A DNA stretch of 61,695 nt from contig CAYLUN010000029.1 in assembly GCA_964386865.1 (NCBI GenBank), positions 1 through 61,695 on the forward strand. Direction: 5' to 3'. The DNA comes from CAYLUN01 sp964386865. GTDB taxonomy: Bacteria; Verrucomicrobiota; Kiritimatiellia; RFP12; UBA1067. The notes beneath the pieces were generated by a model. It did not search any database, had not been told where the DNA came from, and saw only the letters and a program-made list of their open reading frames with translations. Made by a program: the position numbers and the translations under genes. Positions 1-8,735 of this stretch are shown here, piece after piece; position 1 is the stretch's first letter; each line of letters begins with the position of its first letter.

Positions 1-505
1 CGTCGATCTCCAGCTCCACAGCCACCTGCTTGTCCACCGTGTCGGTGGTCATGATCGCGCAGGCCGCGTCGTGCCCGCCCGTGCGGCACAGGGACGCTGC
101 CGCCAGCGTGGCGCCCGCCGCGATGCGGTCCATCGGCAGGTTCACGCCGATGACGCCCGTCGAGCACACCAGAACCAGCCGCTCGTCGATGCCCAGCGCC
201 TCGGCCGTCAGCCGCGCCATCTCGCGGGCGTTGTGGAGCCCGGTCTCGCCCGTGCAGGCGTTCGCGCACCCGCTGTTGACGACCACCGCCTGCGCCTGGC
301 CCGAGCGCGTCCGCTCGCGGTCGATCTGCACCGGCGCGGCCGCCACCTTGTTCGTGGTGTAGACCGCCGCAACGGCCGCCGGCGCATCCGCAGCCAGCAG
401 CGCCATGTCCTTGCGGTTCTGGTACTTGATGCCGGCCGCCACGCCGCACGCGCGGAATCCGCGCGCCGCCGTTACGCCGCCCTCTACACATTCGAAGGTT
501 TTCAT
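1..505 (-). CDS. argJ: ArgJ, glutamate N-acetyltransferase / amino-acid acetyltransferase (N-terminal part)
   Basis: The gene starts at ATG 505 and runs off the left edge, so only about 168 residues are visible. I translated the minus strand and recognise the ArgJ N-terminal half: GFRACGVAAGIK, then AAVAAVYTTNKVAAAPV, VVVNSGCANACTG, VLVCSTGVIGVNLPMD and AIMTTDTVDKQ, in family order and spacing. ArgJ moves the acetyl group from N-acetylornithine to glutamate, and in many bacteria also makes N-acetylglutamate, in arginine biosynthesis. The autocleavage site (ATML Thr) lies beyond the window, so mono- versus bifunctionality cannot be judged. No convincing Shine-Dalgarno sequence precedes the ATG. 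Confidence 0.93.
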   Translation of the reverse strand, partial: MKTFECVEGGVTAARGFRACGVAAGIKYQNRKDMALLAADAPAAVAAVYTTNKVAAAPVQIDRERTRSGQAQAVVVNSGCANACTGETGLHNAREMARLTAEALGIDERLVLVCSTGVIGVNLPMDRIAAGATLAAASLCRTGGHDAACAIMTTDTVDKQVAVELEID

Positions 506-659
506 GTCAGTCCGTCACAGGGGCAAAGGAAAACGACCGAGCCCCGCAGACCCCCTGCGGGCACACGACACCCTGTTCCGAACCGCTATAATCGAATATT
601 TGGGGCTCAAAGTCGATGAAAAACCGCCTTCGGGCACGATTCATTTTGAATCGGCGCCT

Positions 660-2000
660 TCAGACTCCCATTTCCCAGCCCTTCTCGTACTCGCGCGCCC
701 ACAGGTTCGCGCCCGGGCTGCCCTTGGCCAGGCCGCCGGTCGCAGGGTCGACCCTTACCGTCTCGCCCGTGCGCTGCGCGATGTTCGCCAGATGGGTCAG
801 CAGCGTGCTGGTGTGGGCCACGTCGGCTGGCGACGGCGTCTTGACGTCCTTGGCGCGGACGCACGTTGCCCAGTTCGACAGGTGCGCCGTGTCGAGGTTC
901 GCGGTCGGGTTGGTGCGGTTCGTCGGGTCTGCCGCCGCGTCCTTGGCGTTCCACTCCTTCACCTTCTTGCCCGCCTTGTCGAAGAGCGTGCAGACGTTGT
1001 CGGGGGTGAAAAGCACCGCCCCCTTCAAGCCGTAGACCATGGCGCCCGTGCTCGCGTCCGCGTAGGGCTTCGCCTTCGTGGACGACATCCCCTCCCAGGT
1101 CATGAACTTGTTCTCGGGAAACTCGAACGTCGCCTGCTGCGTGTCGGACCACTGCCAGTCGTCGCCCTCGTGGAAAAACCGCCCGCCCCCGCTCGTCACG
1201 CGCGTGGGGAAGGTGACGCCCAGCGCCCAGCGGGCCACGTCCACGTAGTGCGTCGCGTTGTTGCCGCACTCGCCCGTGCCCCAGTGGTGGAACCAGTGCC
1301 AGTGGTAGTGAACGACGTTGTCCTGGTAGTCGCGGCGCGGCGCCGGGCCCTGCCACAGATCCCAGTTCAGCCACTCCGGCGCCGGCACCTTCTGTCCCTT
1401 GCCGATCGGGTCGCGCATGTTGGCGTACCACGTGCGGGCGAAGCGCGGCTCGCCGATGACGCCTTCCTTGATCTCCTTGATCGCGTTCTGGTAGACCACG
1501 GAGGAGCGGCGCTGGCTGCCCATCTGGAAGACCATGCCGGTCTTGGCCGCGGCCGCCACCAGAATCTCGCCCTCGCGCGGGTTGTGGGAGATCGGCTTCT
1601 CCACATAGATCGCCTTGCCCGCCTTCATGGTCAGCAGCGCGGCCGGCGCGTGCCAGTGGTCGGGAGCGGCGCAGATCACGCCGTCGACGCCCTTGTCCTC
1701 CAGCACCTTGCGGATATCGACCTCTTTCTTCGGCTCCTTCTGCGTCCGCTTCAGGATCTCGGCCGCCGCCGCATCGCGGGCCCGCGCGTCCACGTCGCAG
1801 ACCGTCACCACCTCGACGCCCGGAACGGCCGCGATGGTCTTCATCAGCGAGTACCCGCGCCCCTTCTCGTGGCAGCCCATCACGGCCACGCGCAACGCGT
1901 TGGACGGCGCGCCCTGGCCGAACAGCGCCTGGCGCCCCCCGAGAACGGTCAGCCCCGCGGCCGCCGACAGCTGCATAAACCCGCGCCGATTCGCCTGCAT
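660..2000 (-). CDS. Gfo/Idh/MocA-family oxidoreductase, Tat-type signal
   Basis: A 446-residue NAD(P)-dependent oxidoreductase of the Gfo/Idh/MocA superfamily. The ATG at 2000 is chosen over an upstream ATG at 2021 because AAGGAGGATCG sits just before it. The protein opens with NRRGF and a hydrophobic stretch (residues 4-27), a Tat-like signal. The Rossmann motif VAVMGCHEKGRGY (38-50), VVTVCDVDAR and the family Lys in VEKP (133-136) follow. C-terminal motifs such as HYHWHWFHHWGTGECGNN match a subgroup abundant in Planctomycetes and Verrucomicrobia, usually tied to sugar or glycoside metabolism. The substrate is unknown. It lies 155 nt downstream of the argJ start on the same strand; nothing links the two functionally. 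Confidence 0.9.
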   Translation of the reverse strand: MQANRRGFMQLSAAAGLTVLGGRQALFGQGAPSNALRVAVMGCHEKGRGYSLMKTIAAVPGVEVVTVCDVDARARDAAAAEILKRTQKEPKKEVDIRKVLEDKGVDGVICAAPDHWHAPAALLTMKAGKAIYVEKPISHNPREGEILVAAAAKTGMVFQMGSQRRSSVVYQNAIKEIKEGVIGEPRFARTWYANMRDPIGKGQKVPAPEWLNWDLWQGPAPRRDYQDNVVHYHWHWFHHWGTGECGNNATHYVDVARWALGVTFPTRVTSGGGRFFHEGDDWQWSDTQQATFEFPENKFMTWEGMSSTKAKPYADASTGAMVYGLKGAVLFTPDNVCTLFDKAGKKVKEWNAKDAAADPTNRTNPTANLDTAHLSNWATCVRAKDVKTPSPADVAHTSTLLTHLANIAQRTGETVRVDPATGGLAKGSPGANLWAREYEKGWEMGV

Positions 2001-2090
2001 ACGATCCTCCTTGGTGTCCACTCTTAAAACCGACTATTGACCGCAGTATAAACCGAACGCCCGAACGCTTCAACCCTTTCCGACGGGCGA

Positions 2091-2119
2091 TTGCCTGCGC
2101 GGCGCATTTGCGGTAGACT
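2091..2119 (+). promoter_or_regulatory. Promoter that would give a leaderless mRNA
   Basis: TTGCCT (2091-2096), 17 nt, TAGACT (2114-2119), then 6 nt to the ATG at 2126. Transcription would start at or one base from the start codon. No Shine-Dalgarno sequence is present, consistent with leaderless initiation. Confidence 0.6.
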
Positions 2120-2125
2120 ATCGGC

Positions 2126-3100
2126 ATGAACATAACACCGGCCGAGCCCTTCACCAAGATCCCGATCGGCATCTCCTCCTGCCTGCTGGGCGAGAAGGTG
2201 CGCTTTGACGGACAGCACAAGCACGACCCCTACCTGACCGAGACGCTCGGGCCGTATTTCGAGTATGTGCCCGTCTGCCCGGAGGTCGGCTGCGGCCTCT
2301 CCGTGCCGCGCGAGTCGATGCACCTCGTGGGCACGCCCGAGAACAACCGCCTCATCGGCAACAAGACGGGCACCGACTACACGGAGCAGATGCTGGCCTT
2401 TAGCGACCGCACGACCGAGGGGCTCCGCGGAAAGAACCTGCACGGCTTTATCTTCAAGGCCAAGTCGCCCTCCTCCGGCCTCTTCCGCGTGACGCTCTAC
2501 ACGCCCGACGGCAACCCCACGACCCAGCACACCTCGGGCCTCTTCGCCCGCGCCTTCACGCGGGCCTTCCCCAGCCTGCCGTGCGAGGAGGACGGCCGCC
2601 TGCACGACCCGGCCCTGCGCGAGAACTTCATCGAGCGGGTCTTCGCCCTCAAGCGCTTCCGCGACGAGGTCGCCGCCCGGCCCTCCGTGCGGCTGCTGCA
2701 GGAGTTCCACGCCAGCTCCAAGTATCTGCTGATGGCCCACTCGCCGGAGGGCGCGCAGGAGCTCGGACGCCTGGCGGCAGCCGCCGCGCCGGCCAACCTG
2801 GCGGAGACGGTCAGCGCGTACGAGACGCGCTTCCTCGCAGCGATGGCCGCGCGCGCCACCGTGGGCCGGCACGTGAACGTGCTCCAGCACATGCAGGGGT
2901 ATTTCTCGGAGCAGCTCACGCCCGCGGAGCGCGAGGAGCTGGGCTACGTGGTCGACGAGTACGCCCGCGAACAGGTGCCGCTGATCGTGCCCGTCACGCT
3001 GTTCCGGCACTACATCTACAAGTATCAGTCCTCCTACCTGATGCAGCAGCACTACCTCTACCCGCACCCGGCGGAGCTCAAGCTGCGCAATCACGCGTAG
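2126..3100 (+). CDS. DUF523 (TudS-like) plus DUF1722 (YbgA-like) protein
   Basis: A 324-residue fusion of an N-terminal DUF523 domain (about 10-150) and a C-terminal DUF1722/YbgA domain (about 175-315, ending HYIYKYQSSYLMQQHYLYPHP). DUF523 includes TudS, a [4Fe-4S] thiouracil desulfurase. Visible family motifs are GISSCLLGEKVRFDG (Cys19) and VPVCPEVGCGLSVPRES (Cys51, Cys56). The third family motif, normally SPSCG, reads KSPSSGLFRV here, with Ser117 (TCC) at the usual cysteine. The cluster may therefore be altered or lost, or Cys56 may compensate. The 3' end overlaps the convergent ccsA by 10 bp. The function of the DUF1722 half is unknown. Family assignment is firm; activity is not. Confidence 0.85.
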   Translation: MNITPAEPFTKIPIGISSCLLGEKVRFDGQHKHDPYLTETLGPYFEYVPVCPEVGCGLSVPRESMHLVGTPENNRLIGNKTGTDYTEQMLAFSDRTTEGLRGKNLHGFIFKAKSPSSGLFRVTLYTPDGNPTTQHTSGLFARAFTRAFPSLPCEEDGRLHDPALRENFIERVFALKRFRDEVAARPSVRLLQEFHASSKYLLMAHSPEGAQELGRLAAAAAPANLAETVSAYETRFLAAMAARATVGRHVNVLQHMQGYFSEQLTPAEREELGYVVDEYAREQVPLIVPVTLFRHYIYKYQSSYLMQQHYLYPHPAELKLRNHA

Positions 3101-3876
3101 GAGTGCATGCCGGAGAAGATTCTCGCGACGTTGATCCAGGTGAGGGTCAAGACCACGAAGAGCAGCCCGATCCACAGCAGCACCGCCAGCGCCCGCGGGT
3201 CGCGCAGGCCGTTCTTCAGCCGGAAGTGGAAATAGGCGCCGTACGCGAACCAGGTCGCCAGGGACCACATCTCCTTGGGGTCCCACTGCCAATAGTGGCC
3301 CCAGCAGATTTTGCCCCAGAGCGAGCCGAGCAGCAGGCCGACCGTCAGCAGCACGAAGCCCGCCGCCGCCGTCTGGCGCGACGCCGCGTCCGCCTGGCGC
3401 ACCCGCGCCTCATCCGTGTCCGCGCGGAAGAGCGGCAGCGCCATCAGCGCGGCCCGCGCCAGCATCACGTAGCCCGCCACGTAGCTGCCCACGTGCGGGA
3501 TGAAGAGCGGGCTCTGCAGCGCGGGCGGCAGCCGCCGAACCTCCTCGCTGAAGACGAACCCCGCGGGGAACAGGATGACCAGCCCCAGCAGCGCGTCCTG
3601 AAAATCCGTGTCCGTGCCCGTCTGCCGCCGGGTCAGCCGCGACAGCGGCCAGAGGAACGCCGCCATGCAGAGGAAGAACTCGAAGAGGTTCTGCATGGGC
3701 GGGTGCCCCGTATGCGCGCCGCGCCACACCACCGAAGCCACGGCGGCCGCGAAGCCGAAGAACCAGAGGTTGCGCCCCGCCGCACGGAACTTGCCGCGCA
3801 GCAGCACCGCCGCCGCGAAGAAGAGGGCCATGGTCAGGTAGATCAGGCCGCCTTGGAGGGTGTCCTTCACCATCAT
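3091..3876 (-). CDS. ccsA: Cytochrome c biogenesis protein CcsA/CcsB type (System II haem handling)
   Basis: A 261-residue polytopic membrane protein. It carries the tryptophan-rich WWD motif WGHYWQWDPKEMWSLATW (192-209) followed by His217, plus conserved His near HTGHPP (55, 58) and IPHVGSY (128), as in CcsA/ResC. With ResB this family moves haem across the membrane and attaches it to CXXCH motifs of periplasmic apocytochromes. The ATG overlaps the resB stop (ATGA), so translation is probably coupled. It is the last gene of a minus-strand operon that starts with a di-heme cytochrome, its likely client. Confidence 0.9.
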   Translation of the reverse strand: MMVKDTLQGGLIYLTMALFFAAAVLLRGKFRAAGRNLWFFGFAAAVASVVWRGAHTGHPPMQNLFEFFLCMAAFLWPLSRLTRRQTGTDTDFQDALLGLVILFPAGFVFSEEVRRLPPALQSPLFIPHVGSYVAGYVMLARAALMALPLFRADTDEARVRQADAASRQTAAAGFVLLTVGLLLGSLWGKICWGHYWQWDPKEMWSLATWFAYGAYFHFRLKNGLRDPRALAVLLWIGLLFVVLTLTWINVARIFSGMHSYA

Positions 3877-4631
3877 GGCGACGCCTCCTTGCCGGCGGGC
3901 CGCTTGAGGCCCCTGCTCACGCGTGCGGCAAACAGCAGCACCCCCGCGAGCAGCACGACAAACCCCGCGTAAACGGCCGACACGCCCGGGTCTCGGATGA
4001 ACTGCAGGGTCGTGACCAGCACGGGGCGGTTGTAGTCGTCGACCGTCTCGCGGTAGCTGTTCTGGTAAATGGCGTACCCGCGCACGTAAGCCGGATGGTT
4101 GACGCGGATCTTCTTCGCATACGGCTTCTGCCCCGGCTCGGTGATGAGCACGAGGCTGCAGTACTCCTTCACAGGCGGCGTGCGCCCCGCGTCGCGGTCG
4201 GCTGGGCTGGGCTCGTAGTGCTCGATCGTGAACTTCATCAGGCGGACAGAGAAGGGCACTTCGCCGATCGCCTGCCGCCCGTCCGAAAGCTCGCTGGAGA
4301 CGAAGCCGTCGGCCAGCGCCATGTAGCCGCTAGCCGGCTTGTCCGGCGAGCTTGAACGCACCGCGATGCGCCCGGCGAGCCACCCCGCGAGGACGCACGC
4401 GCAGCCGATGTGCAGGAGGGCGGAGTCGAAGCGGCGGCGCGTGGCCGCCCGCGCGCCGGAGACCGCCAGCCCGCACGCCAGAAGCACCGTGTAGGCCAGC
4501 AGGGTCGGCCGCGACATCAGGTCGCCTGACCGCTCCGGGCCGAGAAAGGCCAGCGCGACGGAGCCGACGGCCATCGCGCCGCACAGCCATACCGCAACAC
4601 CCGGGCTCAGCCATGTGTTGAGAATCCGCAT
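3873..4631 (-). CDS. resB: ResB/Ccs1-like cytochrome c biogenesis protein (short form)
   Basis: A 252-residue membrane protein with about three N-terminal and one C-terminal membrane segments. A periplasmic beta-rich domain contains IEHYEPSP and VNHPAYVRGYAIYQNSY (around 125-215), typical of ResB. The start at 4631 overlaps the previous stop by one base (TGATG). It is much shorter than classic 400-550 residue ResB proteins, as is often seen in Bacteroidetes and PVC genomes. It should form the haem-delivery complex with the adjacent CcsA. Supporting this, the operon also encodes a CXXCH protein. Confidence 0.85.
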   Translation of the reverse strand: MRILNTWLSPGVAVWLCGAMAVGSVALAFLGPERSGDLMSRPTLLAYTVLLACGLAVSGARAATRRRFDSALLHIGCACVLAGWLAGRIAVRSSSPDKPASGYMALADGFVSSELSDGRQAIGEVPFSVRLMKFTIEHYEPSPADRDAGRTPPVKEYCSLVLITEPGQKPYAKKIRVNHPAYVRGYAIYQNSYRETVDDYNRPVLVTTLQFIRDPGVSAVYAGFVVLLAGVLLFAARVSRGLKRPAGKEASP

Positions 4632-5662
4632 CAGGCCTTCTTGACCGTGTCGACCTCGAGCTCGACCAGCAGGTCGTCGCGGCAGACGTCCGCCTCCACC
4701 GTCACCAGCGGCATCTTCTCCAGCCCGCGGGCCTTGAGCCACGCCTGCCACAGGCCCATGTACGAGGCCTTCTTCAGATACATCACCGCGCGCGTGGCGT
4801 CCTTCCAGCCCATGCCGCGCGAGACGAGGATCGCCTCGACCACGTCCATGGTGAGCTGGATCTGCTTTTCCGGGTCGTCCACGTACGCCGTCTTGCCGCC
4901 GGGCTCGATGCTCGCCGTGCCGGACACCATCAGCGTCCTATACTCCGGCGTTCCGATCTCCACGGCGCGGCTGAACGAGCTGCGGTAGCTCAGCGCCGAG
5001 CACTGCAGCGGCGATTCGACCGTCTGCACCGTCACGCGCTCGCCCTTCGGCTTCAACGCGATCGCGCAGGCCGTAATGGCCGAGCCGCACAGGTTGGCGC
5101 TGCCGATGCCGGTGCTCGCCGGCACGAGCCCGTCGTACACCTTACGCGAGTGGAAGAAGGCGTCGCGCGCCCGGTTGAACGGGTCGTACCACTCCAGAAT
5201 CTTGTCCATGTAGAGCCAGGTGCGGGCCACGTTCGCAAAGGTCATGCCCGCGTCCGCAAGCGCGTCCTCGATGCCCTCGAAGACCGAGGTCGTCTGGTCG
5301 ACGCGTGACGCGCTCAGATCGTGCGGCAGCACCCCCGTCAGGAGGCAGTACTCGGCGTGCTCATCCTCGTAGCGCACGCCCACGGAGCAGCCGTTGCGGC
5401 GGATCAGGCGCGGCTCCGCGCCCGCCACGACCAGACGCTGGTAGACCGGCGGCAGCTCGCCGGAGCCGCCGCACAGCCAGAGCTGCGGCACGTCGGTTCC
5501 TTTGGCGCCCACGGCCGCCCGCGCCAGCTCCTCGCAGCTGCCCCAGCCCGTCTGCGAGAACGCGCGGCCATCCGCCAACGGCGGCACGCCTCTCGCGACG
5601 TCGAGCCGCCCCATATCCTGACGCCGCGTGACGCCCCCGTGCACTACATGCGTGACTCCCAT
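4631..5662 (-). CDS. RidA/YjgF-superfamily protein resembling chorismatases
   Basis: A 343-residue protein of two YjgF-like halves. The ATG at 5662 is preferred over a TTG seven codons upstream because AAGGGGG lies 8 nt before it. The C-terminal half has PASTGIGSANLCGS (about 180-195), then VESPLQCSALSYRSSFSRA and VSGTASIEPGGKT. These resemble the order of motifs in the FkbO/Hyg5/XanB2 chorismatase group, which converts chorismate to hydroxybenzoates or dihydrodienes. I cannot confirm the catalytic residues, so a plain tandem RidA protein is possible. It sits between the di-heme cytochrome and its assembly genes, with 1-nt overlap to resB. Confidence 0.65.
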   Translation of the reverse strand: MGVTHVVHGGVTRRQDMGRLDVARGVPPLADGRAFSQTGWGSCEELARAAVGAKGTDVPQLWLCGGSGELPPVYQRLVVAGAEPRLIRRNGCSVGVRYEDEHAEYCLLTGVLPHDLSASRVDQTTSVFEGIEDALADAGMTFANVARTWLYMDKILEWYDPFNRARDAFFHSRKVYDGLVPASTGIGSANLCGSAITACAIALKPKGERVTVQTVESPLQCSALSYRSSFSRAVEIGTPEYRTLMVSGTASIEPGGKTAYVDDPEKQIQLTMDVVEAILVSRGMGWKDATRAVMYLKKASYMGLWQAWLKARGLEKMPLVTVEADVCRDDLLVELEVDTVKKA

Positions 5663-5721
5663 TAGCAGTTCCCCCTTGTTCAACCCCCGAATAAGTCCTA
5701 TACGCCCTGCGAGTCCTCTTT

Positions 5722-7572
5722 TCAGAACGACAGGATATACTCCGCCAGCGCCTTGACATCGTCCACCGACAGGCCTTTTGTCGCCCCGTGGGTGTCCTTC
5801 GGATTGCAGGTCGTCAGGACTTCCTCCATCGTCAGCGCGCGCCCGTCGTACAGGTAAGGTGCCGTGCGCCAGGTCTCGACCAGAGCCGTCGTATCAAATT
5901 CGCGGTTCTCCTCATTGCCCACGCCGAGCCCGAGGTCGTATTTCTTCAAGTTCGTGAACAGGCGCTCGCCCTTGGGCCCGTCCTTGCCGGACGGATGACA
6001 CTCGGCGCAGCCCACTTTTTTGAACAGCTTCTCGCCCTTTTTCGCGTTCTTGGAGAGCGAGCCGTCGGCCAGATAGGGGCTCGGCACGGGCTTGAGCGAC
6101 ATCACATATTGGTCGATGCACACCGCGTCCTCCTCGGGCCTGACCACGAACTGGATATGCGTCATGCCCTTGCGGTTGCCGGTCTGCATGTCGGCGCGAA
6201 TGCCCGTCACCATCGCGGGCGGCGTCAGGTGCGCGTAGATCATGTTCTTGGTCTGCTTCGGGTTGCCGATGCCGTCATTGACCAGGTCCCAGTTCAGCCC
6301 GTCGGTGCGGCCGTCCGGGTGGCAGCTCGCGCAGCTCTGCCACTGCTGGAAGCACATCGAGCCGTCGTTCCACAGCATCTCGCCCCGGCGCACGCGGTCC
6401 TTGCCCAGATCCACCGCGGGGCCCAGCGGCAGCAGGGCCGACTTCAGCACCGCGTCGGCCAGCTTGACCTCCGCCAGCGCGTCCGCGAAGTAGCACGCCG
6501 CGAACACGCGCCCGTCCGCCACCGCGAGGCCGCGCGGGCCGTCGGCGTTGACCTTGACGCGGGTGCGGATGGTGACGAGGAACGAGAGGTCGTTCGGCAC
6601 GTCCGTCGCGGACTTGGTGACCTCGGTGACCTTCTCGTTTTTCGCGGCCTTCTCGAGCCGTGCGTGGAAGGCCTCGCGGTCGATCACGCTGAGCTCGCGC
6701 GTGCCGGCGTGCGCCACGAGCAGGCGCTTGCCGTCGGGCGTCACCGTCACGCCCCAGGGGTTCGCCGCGCCCAGGTCTACGTCGTCCAAAAGCGCGGTGT
6801 TCACGTAGTCGCCCGTCTCGCCGTTCAAGACGCTCAGGCCGGCGGTGTTCATCCAGCCGCGCTCCAGCTGCGTGGTTGGCAGCTGGTACCTGCCGAAGGT
6901 GTGCGTGACGTACACCGACTTCCCGTCGGGAGAGGCGCCGATGCCGCGCACGCCCGTGCTGCCGTTGGGCAGCGGAACGGTTTTGACGGCCTTGAAGGTC
7001 GCCGTGTCGATCACGGTGACCGCAGCGGCCACCACGTCGTCGGTCGCCTTGCAGCGCGGCAGGTGGTTCGCCACGAAAAGCAGCTTGCCGCCGGCGCCCA
7101 GAACGGCCGCGTGCGGCTCGCGCAGCGCGGCGGCCGTGTCCTTCACCTTCAGCTTGGCTGCGTCGACCGCCACAACCGTGTTGTTGAAGCGGTTGAGCAC
7201 GTAGACCGTCGCCCCGTCTGGGCTCACCACGGGGGACATGGCCGTGTGGCCGGTCACGACCTTGCCCAAGACCTTGCCCGCGGCGCTCATCTTGTAGAGG
7301 GTGCCCTCCACGCCGCCGCCCGTGACATACACCGTGCCGTCCGCGGCCACGGCCACGCCGCTCGGATCGGCCTTGAGCGCCCACTCGCCCGCCACCTTGG
7401 AGCCCGCCACGTCGAACACCAGCACCTTGGCCGAGGTCGCCGCCGTTACGTACATCGTCTTTCCGTCCGGGGCCACCGCCACGTGCTCGGGCGAGAGATA
7501 CGAAGCCGCGCATGTGGCTCCCGCACACGCCGCCGCCAAAACCGTCAGAACCCCACGTTTCGCTGCGTTCAT
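5722..7572 (-). CDS. Exported beta-propeller (YVTN) di-heme cytochrome c
   Basis: A 616-residue exported protein (signal peptide about 1-23, start set by GAGGAG 9 nt upstream). Residues 25-385 are YVTN/NHL-like propeller blades (VAVAPDGKTMYV, VVSPDGATVYVLN, IGASPDGKSVYVT, VTVTPDGKRLLVAH). The C-terminal part carries two haem c sites, CASCH (414-418) and CAECH (522-526), in a MauG/cytochrome c peroxidase-like layout. It ends with a typical cytochrome c helix. Such proteins are common in Planctomycetes and Verrucomicrobia but their substrates are mostly unknown. It is the first gene of an operon with the RidA-like protein, ResB and CcsA. Confidence 0.88.
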   Translation of the reverse strand: MNAAKRGVLTVLAAACAGATCAASYLSPEHVAVAPDGKTMYVTAATSAKVLVFDVAGSKVAGEWALKADPSGVAVAADGTVYVTGGGVEGTLYKMSAAGKVLGKVVTGHTAMSPVVSPDGATVYVLNRFNNTVVAVDAAKLKVKDTAAALREPHAAVLGAGGKLLFVANHLPRCKATDDVVAAAVTVIDTATFKAVKTVPLPNGSTGVRGIGASPDGKSVYVTHTFGRYQLPTTQLERGWMNTAGLSVLNGETGDYVNTALLDDVDLGAANPWGVTVTPDGKRLLVAHAGTRELSVIDREAFHARLEKAAKNEKVTEVTKSATDVPNDLSFLVTIRTRVKVNADGPRGLAVADGRVFAACYFADALAEVKLADAVLKSALLPLGPAVDLGKDRVRRGEMLWNDGSMCFQQWQSCASCHPDGRTDGLNWDLVNDGIGNPKQTKNMIYAHLTPPAMVTGIRADMQTGNRKGMTHIQFVVRPEEDAVCIDQYVMSLKPVPSPYLADGSLSKNAKKGEKLFKKVGCAECHPSGKDGPKGERLFTNLKKYDLGLGVGNEENREFDTTALVETWRTAPYLYDGRALTMEEVLTTCNPKDTHGATKGLSVDDVKALAEYILSF

Positions 7573-7901
7573 TCCTGCTACTCCTCACCCGCGTATGCGG
7601 ACCGCTCGTGCCCCAACCTGAGGGGCGGCGAACCGCCCCCATCCCCTGAGACGCACACCTCGCCGGCCCGTGTCCCCCAGGACAGGTCAGATATAAAACG
7701 TCTCATAGCGTGATTGAGTACGAAGTATAGCTCATGCTTGGCCACACAATCAAGCATCGATCCTCGCAAAATCCCGCTGCTTCCGGCTCGGCTCGACCGC
7801 GCGTGCCCGCGCGCGATCAGTGGACAGTAAATGGCCCGCGCAATAGCGTGCATCCTGCTCGGAGATGCTCTAAGCTACCACCCCCAACAAGGAGACCCCC
7901 T
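7573..7901 (-). other. Divergent intergenic region with leader hairpin
   Basis: No gene is visible in these 329 bases. It holds the candidate promoter of the cytochrome operon, and its leader contains a perfect 7-bp hairpin (7622-7639) that reads with a UUCG tetraloop on the minus-strand RNA. The Shine-Dalgarno AAGGAG of mutM is at 7889-7894. Confidence 0.5.
7724..7753 (-). promoter_or_regulatory. Candidate promoter of the cytochrome c operon
   Basis: On the minus strand TTGATT (7753-7748), 18 nt, TATACT (7729-7724). The predicted leader to ATG 7572 is about 145 nt and contains the UUCG hairpin. Confidence 0.5.
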
Positions 7902-8735
7902 ATGCCCGAACTGCCCGAAGTCGAAACCGTGGTGCGCGACCTGCGGGCGCACGGCCTCGAACAGGCCGTGATCCGCGACGCCGTCATCCGCTGGCCGCGC
8001 ACCGTCGGCGGCCAGCCCGGCCGCTTCCGCCGCGCCCTCGCCGGGCGCACCGTCGTCCGGCTCTCGCGCCGCGCCAAGTACATCGTCGCCGCGCTCGACT
8101 CCGGCGACCACCTCCTCATCCACCTGCGCATGACCGGCAAACTCCGCTTCGCCGGCCCCGGCGAGCGCCCCGGCAAGCATGACCACGTCGTCCTCTTGCT
8201 CGCCGACGGCAGGCGGCTCTTCTTCAACGACACGCGCAAGTTCGGCCGGCTTCTCCTCGTGCCCGCCGGCGACGACCCGCTCGCCGGGCTCGGCCCCGAG
8301 CCGCTGGAAGAGGCCTTCACGCTCACGGTCTTCCGCAGCAGGCTCGGCGGCACGCGGCGGGCGCTCAAGCCGCTGCTGCTGGATCAGACGACCGTCGCCG
8401 GCCTCGGCAACATCTACGTCGACGAGGCGCTCTGGCGCGCCCGCCTCCACCCGGAGCGACGCGCCGACACCCTGTCGGCAGCCGAGACGCGCCGCCTGCA
8501 CGCCGCCATCCGCGAGGTGCTCCAGCGCGCCGTGGACAACGGCGGCACCTCCCTCGGCGACGGCGAGGCGAACTTCTACAGCGTGGCCGGCCGCCGCGGC
8601 CGCAACGCCGACGCCCTGCGGGTCTTCCGCCGCGACGGGCTCCCCTGCCCGCGCTGCGGCACCGCCCTCGCCCGCTCGGTGGTCGGCCAGCGCGGCACCC
8701 ACTTCTGCCCGCAGTGCCAGAGGCTGGACGGCTAG
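7902..8735 (+). CDS. mutM: Formamidopyrimidine-DNA glycosylase (Fpg/MutM)
   Basis: A 277-residue base-excision repair enzyme that removes oxidised purines such as 8-oxoguanine and nicks the abasic site. The mature N-terminus PELPEVETV gives the catalytic Pro2 and Glu3; Lys59 lies in LSRRAKYIVA. VAGLGNIYVDEALW is the helix-two-turn-helix region. A complete four-cysteine zinc finger closes the protein (Cys249, 252, 269, 272). The start at 7902 has AAGGAG 7 nt upstream. Length and motifs are those of a fully functional enzyme. It stands alone on the plus strand. Confidence 0.97.
   Translation: MPELPEVETVVRDLRAHGLEQAVIRDAVIRWPRTVGGQPGRFRRALAGRTVVRLSRRAKYIVAALDSGDHLLIHLRMTGKLRFAGPGERPGKHDHVVLLLADGRRLFFNDTRKFGRLLLVPAGDDPLAGLGPEPLEEAFTLTVFRSRLGGTRRALKPLLLDQTTVAGLGNIYVDEALWRARLHPERRADTLSAAETRRLHAAIREVLQRAVDNGGTSLGDGEANFYSVAGRRGRNADALRVFRRDGLPCPRCGTALARSVVGQRGTHFCPQCQRLDG

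Noticed and set aside
587..592. Consensus TATAAT on the plus strand near 590
   Set aside because: No gene follows on that strand and no -35 lies at the right distance.
405..2027. Long plus-strand frame across argJ and the Gfo/Idh gene
   Set aside because: It crosses two well-supported minus-strand genes and has low-complexity composition.
5788..7713. Long plus-strand frame opposite the di-heme cytochrome gene
   Set aside because: No motif, no ribosome site, and the opposite strand has a full signal peptide, propeller and CXXCH motifs.
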